NCBI GenBank assembly: GCA_035578905.1
Contig: JAQJVL010002559.1
Location: 1 to 64,000, forward strand
Direction: 5' to 3'
From: Stictocephala bisonia
Taxonomy: Eukaryota; Arthropoda; Insecta; Hemiptera; Membracidae
DNA: 64,000 nucleotides
Positions within the stretch are counted from its first letter, which is position 1, and each line of letters starts with the position of its first letter. Position numbers and translations under genes: made by a program. This document shows positions 56,368 through 64,000 of this stretch, piece by piece. Below the pieces are notes generated by a model. That model saw nothing but the letters and a program-made list of their open reading frames with translations. It ran no database searches and had not been told where the DNA came from.

Positions 56368-56482
56368 TGCGACACAGGAGTGCCTCCGGAAAGGGGTGGG
56401 GAGGCGCTCCTCAATCACACCCCTAGCAAAAATTATTTATGACAACCCCTCAGCCAGGTAAGAGGCGCTCCTGTGTCGCTGA
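56368..56482. repeat. Inverted repeat of about 18 bp arms
   Basis: TGCGACACAGGAGTGCCTC at the left and GAGGCGCTCCTGTGTCGC at the right are near-complementary around about 75 bp of sequence. Confidence 0.6.
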
Positions 56483-56539
56483 TTCCGTCAGGACATGTGG
56501 GCCACCCCTAGGCACTGGCCTAGTGTGCGCGAAATCCGT

Positions 56540-56720
56540 CACTGGTTAGGTTATGTTAGGTTTGTTTAGGTTATGTTACATTAAAACTAATACAACCAAC
56601 ATAACCAAATCTAACATAACTTTAAAAACCCTAACCAACTTAAAAAAAACCTAACATAAACTGGCCAAACATAACACAACCTAAACAAACCTGACATAAC
56701 CTAACCTATCAATACCCAAC
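56540..56720. repeat. CCTAACATAA-type repeats in two orientations
   Basis: The first ~35 bp read GTTAGGTTATGTTAGG, and the following ~140 bp are mostly the complementary CCTAACATAACC form. Words of this kind are widespread in insect genomes and resemble degenerate TTAGG telomere repeats. Confidence 0.6.
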
Positions 56721-58299
56721 CTAGTCCTATCGTAACAGAATGTAATATTAATGAAATTGGCATATTCCGGTTCTTAGTAATGGTTCGATTGCAAAGACCT
56801 TGTCATATTCGTAATCAGGGAAAACTTCCGCACAATTTGAGTACCCATATCGCTATACCTATGGAAATATATATTTTCCATTTTTCTTCAGTCTCGTATC
56901 TTTCGGCTTTTCACTAAAATAAGATCATATTCTTGTTTCTTAGTTACTTCAAAAAAAACTTGTCAGCTAAAAATTCGACAAGACCTTTGTTCTATATAAT
57001 TACCTTACATTTGTTATGTACACTGATTGCATTGTGAAGCACAATACTCAGCTGCTTCGCAAGGCTTGGTCCAGTATTAGACCAGATACAAGTCATGTGT
57101 TTTCAGAACGTGTGCATTGGTACGCAAGCTGGCTCTGATAATAAAAGGCAGAAGTCAGAAAACAAAGCACCACCGTACAGACATTACATTGCTTCTGAAT
57201 TGAATTAACCACAAATTTATATTAATCACATACTTGCTGATCTATGAAGCATTTGTTCTATAATTGCTACAAGTTTCAAATGTGTGTGTATCTATATAAA
57301 ATAGTCAGTCTTTAAATAAATATAATAATAACAATTTATTACTGCATATATTAATTCTCTCACAAGCATTATTGTCATATATATTTCTGTTTCTGTAAAA
57401 ATGTCTGAAATTAAATGTTTGTTGAATATGGCACTTGATATTTATAGATTATGTCGAATATAAAAGTAATATTTAAGTGAAATAGAAACTTTAAATTTGG
57501 TATACGTGGCTCATACTAACGCATGAACAAAATATTACTAAAAGTTGATTTTTTTTAAACCCAGTTCATACAAGAAAATAGCAAACAACAATCCTTTTAA
57601 TTGTCCGCAGGGTAATGTACTTCATTATACTGTTGTAGTAATGTGCATTTTTAAAAAGTACACTTTCATACTTTGATGTTTAATTTTATACAGTAGTTAA
57701 TATTGAATTTGGCTCTATTTTCAGCATTATTTGGCACCGACATCATGTCACTACTCTTTTTCTCAAGAATTAAATATTTGCTATTAATTAAGACAAATTA
57801 AAATTTTTGTTTGGTAGCCTGTTGTTTCAAATAATGGTAAGCATTTTTTCAAAATCTCTATTTTTTTATAATGGATTACAAAATTTAGTGGATACCCATT
57901 ATCGAGATTAATTTGAGTAGCTACTCATATTTAATATTAGGATTACCGCGACCGTACTGTACATGTAGTACAATTATGTACTACAATTACAGTTTGCAGT
58001 AATGAATAATAATACAAGTTTTTTGCATTCCTAAAAAATTGTGATTATGTCAAAAAATCAAAATAAATTTCTTTTTTATAGCATATTAAAATCCACAGTG
58101 CACTTTTCAAGACTATTTTTTATCTTTAAGACAATTTAAAAAAATTGAATAGAAGCAATACATTTGGAGTAATGCTGTAAAACAAGAAAATAGGTTTTAT
58201 TGAAAACAACCCTCTAGTCGGCCGTAGAGGAAGGGTACATATAATTGTAAATTTTTTATTACTCCATAAAACTACCGAATTCGTTTTGCCGCACTCTAT
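56721..58299. other. AT-rich DNA without recognised features
   Basis: No gene or repeat was recognised. Confidence 0.45.
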
Positions 58300-58520
58300 A
58301 CATCAAATTAAGTACCATATACCCGCCCATACACGTACAGAGGTATTAACCTACCCACCCGCCTATACAGTGGTATTGCCCACCCACCCATACACGTACA
58401 GTGGTATTAACACACCCACCCATACACGTACAGTGGTATTGACCTACACACCCACCCATACATGTACTATTTGCCCACCCGACCGCCCTTACACGTACAG
58501 TGGTATGCAATACAATTATG
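58300..58520 (-). repeat. Degenerate minisatellite, patch 4
   Basis: Five or six units close to CCCATACACGTACAGTGGTA with TTGACC or TTAACC junctions, the complement of the patch 1 and 2 form. The ORF at 58286-58555 arises from it. Confidence 0.7.
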
Positions 58521-58577
58521 TATTGCAGGTATTAATGCAGAAAATATTTAGATAGTGACCGTACATTTTGCTTGGTA

Positions 58578-59190
58578 GGCTCGTCAAGCTTCGTGTGTCT
58601 TTGGTATGGTTTGTAGGCTCTTCAATTGTCATGTGTCTATTATAATATTGATCAGTAGTATAATCGATTGTCATTTATTTTAAATGGATTCTTAGTCTCA
58701 TCAAATGTTGGGTGTCTATATTCTGGGATCGTAGGTTCGTTAAGCTTCGTGTATAAATAGCATAGATTACGGGCTCACCAAGATTCAGGGTTGATTAGTT
58801 GGGTTGTAAAGTCCATATTGTCCATAAGGTGGGTTAGAACATTAGTGAAATATCTTATATATGGGGTGGGTTAGTGGGCTCGTTGAATATCGAGTGTCTA
58901 TGAGTAAGTAAGATTGTCAGATATTATGAGTATGGGATGAATTAGTGGATATATCAAATGTTATGTCTATAGGCTGGGAAGTGGGTTTGTTAAATTTCGT
59001 GCAAACATGGAAAGGAATAGTCGGCTCGCCATATGTCATAAGTAAAATGGATGGGTTTAGTCACCTCATCAAGTGTATTGTATCTATACGATAGGTCACT
59101 GGCTCTTCAAGTGACGTGTGCCTATAGGATGGGTTAGTGCGGTCGCTATGTCTCGTGTATCAACGGAATAGGCTAGTGCGGTGGGTGTGT
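58578..59190 (+). repeat. Degenerate tandem array, unit about 39 bp
   Basis: Roughly fifteen units of 36-42 bp, each starting GGCTCGTCAAGT-like, followed by TCGTGTGTCTAT and GGATGGGTTAGT-like words. Unit starts include 58578 and 58616. Conservation is low. Confidence 0.65.
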
Positions 59191-59640
59191 ATATTATTGT
59201 AATACTATTCGCATATTATATTAAGTTATAATTAACAGTAAGTTTATATTTTTAGTTGTAATTTACATTATCAATTGTTTCTTTATTATTGTGTTATTGG
59301 AGTTTGTTTTACACTATGGAATTATGACGGCATTCTCTCATAATGTAATATCTAATTGAGTCCTATGGCTAATACTCGTATATAAAATTATTTTACAAAA
59401 TACAGTAATGTAATCTGGAAAGTAATAATCAGAAATATCGCCACATTTTGAGATTTAAAGAGTTTATTTATTTTAGTTGTCATTATTCATTTCTAAGACG
59501 CCGATCATCAAGATATGGGAGAGTATGAGAATTGAATGAGAGTAATAAGTGTAGATGAACGTGTGTAGTCATTGTTACTATCTGAGTTCGACTTAGTTCA
59601 GAAAGGATTATTTATTAATAACCCAATGGCCAGGGCAACT
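59191..59640. other. AT-rich DNA without recognised features
   Basis: Nothing recognised. Confidence 0.4.
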
Positions 59641-59654
59641 ATGGGACCTACAGC

Positions 59655-59905
59655 TTTAAGTGGAATCCGAACCACGTAGTATTGGTCTAATTTTCAATTA
59701 ACTGACAAGTCTGACACTCAGTCATCTTCCCAACACAACATTTGAACCTTGACTACCATCCAACATTGCACCCAAGACTTCTCTAGTAGTGTCTACATCG
59801 ATGGCAACCATTGAGCGGACGCCGCGTCGGTATTAAGTGGACTGAGCATGGAACCTATCGCCTACAATCTCCCAAACACTTTGCCCCCAAGTTACAGGGT
59901 TACAG
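59655..59905 (+). repeat. Dispersed repeat, copy 2
   Basis: Same-strand relative of 18815-19030, sharing GTGGAATCCGAACCAC, AGTATTGGT, CTCTAGTAGTGTC and GAGCGGACGCC. Slightly longer in the middle. Confidence 0.6.
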
Positions 59906-60981
<1,076 letters not shown>

Positions 60982-60984
60982 AAT

Positions 60985-63205
60985 GGTAGCATCGGCCCTG
61001 AGACTTTTATCTGTTTCACCCATGGCTGAACCGAAGGAACTAGAACGAATCTGGTGTAGTGGAACACTATTACAATAAATCTTGCACCGTGTTCAGACAG
61101 CTGTTACCAGGGAAGTCTCCATGCCAATTTCATCTGTTTCACACATGGGTGAACCTAAGGAACTAGAACCAATCTGGTGTAGTAGAACACTATTACATCA
61201 TATCTTGCACCGTGTTCTGATATCTGTTACCATGGAGGTTTCCATGCCAATTTCATCTGTTTCACACATGGGTGAACCGAAGGAACTAGAACCAATCTGG
61301 TGTAGTGGAACACTATTACAATAAATCTTGCACCGTGTTCAGACAGCTGTTACCAGGGAGGTCTCCATGCCAATTTCATCTGTTTCACACATAGGTAAAC
61401 CGAAGGAACTAGAACCAATCTGGTGTAGTGGAACACTATTACAATAAATCTTACACCGTGTTCAGACAGCTGTTACCAGGGAGGTCTCCATGCCAATTTC
61501 ATCTGTTTCACACATGGGTGAACCGAAGGAACTAGAACCAATCTGGTGTAGTGGAACACTATTACAACAAATCTTGCACCGTGTTCAGAGAGCTGTTACC
61601 AGGGAGGTCTCTATGCCACTTTCATCTGTTTCACACATTACTGAACCAAAGGAACTAGAACCAATCTGGTGTAGTTGAACACTATTACATCATATCTTGC
61701 ACCATGTTCAGACATATGTTACCATGGACGTCTCCAAGCCAATTTCATCTGTTTCACACATGGGTGAACCGAAGGAACTACAACCATTCTGGTGTAGTAG
61801 AACACTATTACATCATATCTTGCACCGTGTTCAGACATCTGTTACCATGGAGGTCTCCATACCAATTTCATCTGTTTCACACATGGGTGAACCGAAGGAA
61901 CTAGAACCAATCTGGTGTAGTGGAACACTATTACAATAAATCTTGCACCGTGTTCAGACAGCTGTTACCAGGGAAGTCTCTATGCCAATTTCATCTGTTT
62001 CACACATGGGTGAACCTAAGGAACTAGAACCAATCTGGTGTAGTGGAACACTATTACAACAAATCTTGCACCATGTTCAGACAGCTGTTACCAGGAAGGT
62101 CTCTATGCCACTTTCATCTGTTTCACAGATGGCTGAACCGAAGGAACTAGAACCAATCTGGTGTAGTAGAACACTATTACAACAAATCTTGCACCAGGGA
62201 GGTCTCCATGCCAATTTAATCTGTTTCACACATGGGTGAACCGAAGGAACTAGAACCAATCTGGTGTAGTAGAACACTATTACAACAAATCTTGCACCGT
62301 GTTCTGACAGCTGTTACCAGGGAGGTCTCCATGCCACTTTCATCCGTTTCACGGATGGCTGAACCGAAGGAACTAGAACCAATCTGGTGTAGTAGAACAC
62401 TATTACAACAAATCTTGCACCGTGTTCAGACAGCTGTTACCAGGGAGGTCTCCATGCCACTTTCATCTGTTTCACAGATGGCTGAACCGAAGGAACTAGA
62501 ACCAATCTGGTGTAGTAGAACACTATTACAACAAATATTGCACCGTGTTCAGACAGCTGTTACCAGGGAGGTCTCCATGCCAATTTCATCTGTTTCACAC
62601 ATGGCTGAACCGAAGGAACTAGAACCAATCTGGTGTAGTAGAACACTATTACAACAAATCTTGCACCGTGATCAGACAGCTGTTACCAGGGAGGTCTCCA
62701 TACCACGTTCATCTGTTTCACACATGGCTGAACCGAAGGAACTAGAACCAATCTGGTGTAGTAGAACACTATTACAACAAATCTTGCACCGTGTTCAGAC
62801 ACCTGTTACCAGGGAGGTCTCCATGCCACTTTCATCTGTTTCACAGATGGCTGAACCGAAGGAACTAGAACCAATCTGGTGTAGTAGAACACTATTACAA
62901 CAAATCTTGCACCGTGTTCAGACAGCTGTTACCATGGAGGTCTCCATGCCAATTTCATCTGTTTCACACATGGCTGAACCGAAGGAACTAAAACCAATCT
63001 GGTGTAGTAGAACACTATTACAACAAATCTTGCACCGTGTTCAGACAGCTGTTACCAGGGAGGTCTCCATACCACGTTCATCTGTTTCACACATGGCTGA
63101 ACCGAAGGAACTAGAACCAATCTGGTGTAGTAGAACACTATTACAACAAATCTTGCACCGTGTTCAGACACCTGTTACCAGGGAGGTCTCCATGCCACTT
63201 CATTG
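60985..63205 (+). repeat. 123-bp satellite array, about 18 units
   Basis: Units start (TTGCACC) at 61081, 61204, 61327 and then every 123 bp to 62188, where a 20-bp deletion shortens one unit to 103 bp, then 62291 to 63152 every 123 bp. Because 123 is a multiple of three, one frame encodes a 41-residue repeat (EPKELEPIWCSRTLLQQ). Units with CAATAAATC carry a stop in that frame and those with CAACAAATC do not, giving a 325-codon open stretch at 62232-63209. The final seven units follow a three-unit (369-bp) higher-order pattern. Confidence 0.9.
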
Positions 63206-63764
63206 TTGAACCCTATTTAGAATTCACGGTCTGGTATCCTCTTGCCTTTCTAGATTCTGGGGACGGGGCACTACCTACTTGTGAGCTGTTCGAGTGTGGC
63301 TTACCACCGTGTGTTCTCTTTCATAGGACCAATGGTTATCTCCATAAGAACAGGGACGGATCAGTGTAGTTACTGACTAAGACAGTGATATTAGTCAATC
63401 ACTTGCATGTGTTGGCGGAGTGTCAATGAGACGCCAACCACAAACAGAGATGGCCACAAAAATGATGCATTGTGAATTCATATAAGGTGGGAGTACCCGC
63501 CTAATTTAAGTGTATAATTAGGCAGACACAAATAAACTAACCTGTAATACTTAATCTGTATTTTAAATCCACCAGCTAGTTGACAGGAAAATTTATGTTA
63601 TGGGATTCAACTCTATATAGTTCTGATAACTATATCTGAACTGAGAGGGTATTAATGATACATCCTAGATACTATTTAAAAACATTATAATACATAAAAG
63701 TACCAAATCAACATGTAATAGTTTGTAGTTTTACCTTTGAAAAACACATAAATTACTCTTTCAG
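63206..63764. other. Flank of the satellite and upstream of the putative exon
   Basis: A short ORF at 63160-63369 begins in the satellite and has no domain. The end is a pyrimidine-rich tract, ACTCTTTCAG, that could serve as a splice acceptor. Confidence 0.4.
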
Positions 63765-63836
63765 GTTGACGAAGTTAAAATGGAACTTGATGCGACTATA
63801 ACTGCAAGAGCCTGCACAGAGAAACAACGCAAATCG
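63765..63836 (+). CDS. Putative small coding exon, possibly of the receptor gene
   Basis: Bounded by TTTCAG on the left and GTAAGT on the right. It contains 24 complete codons without a stop (VDEVKMELDATITARACTEK plus QRKS). Both boundaries are phase 0, which matches the phase 0 donor at 18606. In gustatory receptors a short polar helical segment of this kind follows the transmembrane segment encoded at the end of the first exon. No later exon is identifiable before the window ends. Linkage to the 17800 exon across 45 kb is inference. Confidence 0.4.
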
Positions 63837-64000
63837 GTAAGTTGAACATTATATTTGAAATGAAAAATGAGTAAACTGATAAGTGTTTATTTATTACATT
63901 TTTTTTATTTTTAGAGAATGGGAAATTTTTATGTGATTTTGTTTTGACCAGAACTATTGGACTTATACTATACCATTATCTATTAATGTACACCAGGAGG
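63837..64000. other. Downstream intron-like DNA
   Basis: Begins GTAAGTTGAAC. A second pyrimidine tract ending TTTTTAG at about 63914 precedes a frame that stops after ten codons, so no further exon is claimed. Confidence 0.3.

Noticed and set aside
60985..63205. CRISPR array
   Set aside because: Units are 123 bp and similar throughout, with no unique spacers, in eukaryotic DNA. It is a satellite.

Overview
The window looks like insect nuclear DNA, probably hemipteran (the order is a guess). It is AT-rich and full of transposon debris. The only host gene I can support is a chemoreceptor of the insect gustatory-receptor type: a large 5' exon at 17800-18606 ending in a consensus splice donor. 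A small phase-0 exon candidate at 63765-63836 could belong to the same gene. If so, nearly everything from 18.6 to 63.8 kb lies in one ~45 kb intron.

Layout. 1-6.1 kb: AT-rich DNA with a MITE, a fold-back element, a Penelope-like RT fragment and two patches of a dispersed G-rich minisatellite. 6.1-12.6 kb: a decayed family B DNA polymerase gene of a large invertebrate dsDNA virus plus a neighbouring ORF, interrupted by a decayed Ty3/gypsy element with 177-bp LTRs and a 5-bp target duplication. 12.6-17.8 kb: tandem repeats, a Helitron helicase scrap, a near-perfect hairpin, a tRNA-derived SINE and a LINE 3' end. 17.8-19.4 kb: the receptor exon and a CA microsatellite. 19.9-30.7 kb: three LINE copies in the same orientation. 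Two of them carry an unusual ORF1 with a Ulp1-like protease and an SGNH-esterase domain. The third is split by an inverted-repeat insert that holds two facing hammerhead-like motifs.

31.0-50.7 kb is the most striking feature: a ~19.7 kb endogenous adintovirus/Polinton-like element with ~815-bp terminal inverted repeats. Read on the minus strand it carries remnants of protein-primed DNA polymerase B, a parvovirus-type phospholipase A2 domain, an adenain-type cysteine protease, a penton-like and a major-capsid-like protein, a fibre-like protein and several unnamed genes. Each inverted repeat carries an outward-facing ORF, and a diverged paralogue lies just inside the left repeat. No integrase was found. 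A GC-rich composite block of unknown origin occupies 46.5-48.7 kb where it might have been. All element genes are broken or fragmentary except a few short ORFs, so this is a fossil.

50.7-63.8 kb: a head-to-head duplicated gypsy fragment, a MITE, small hairpins, degenerate minisatellites, a TA microsatellite, and a 123-bp satellite of about 18 units whose last seven units follow a three-unit higher-order pattern and keep an open reading frame.

Family assignments come from reading motifs by eye. No database search or structure prediction was run.
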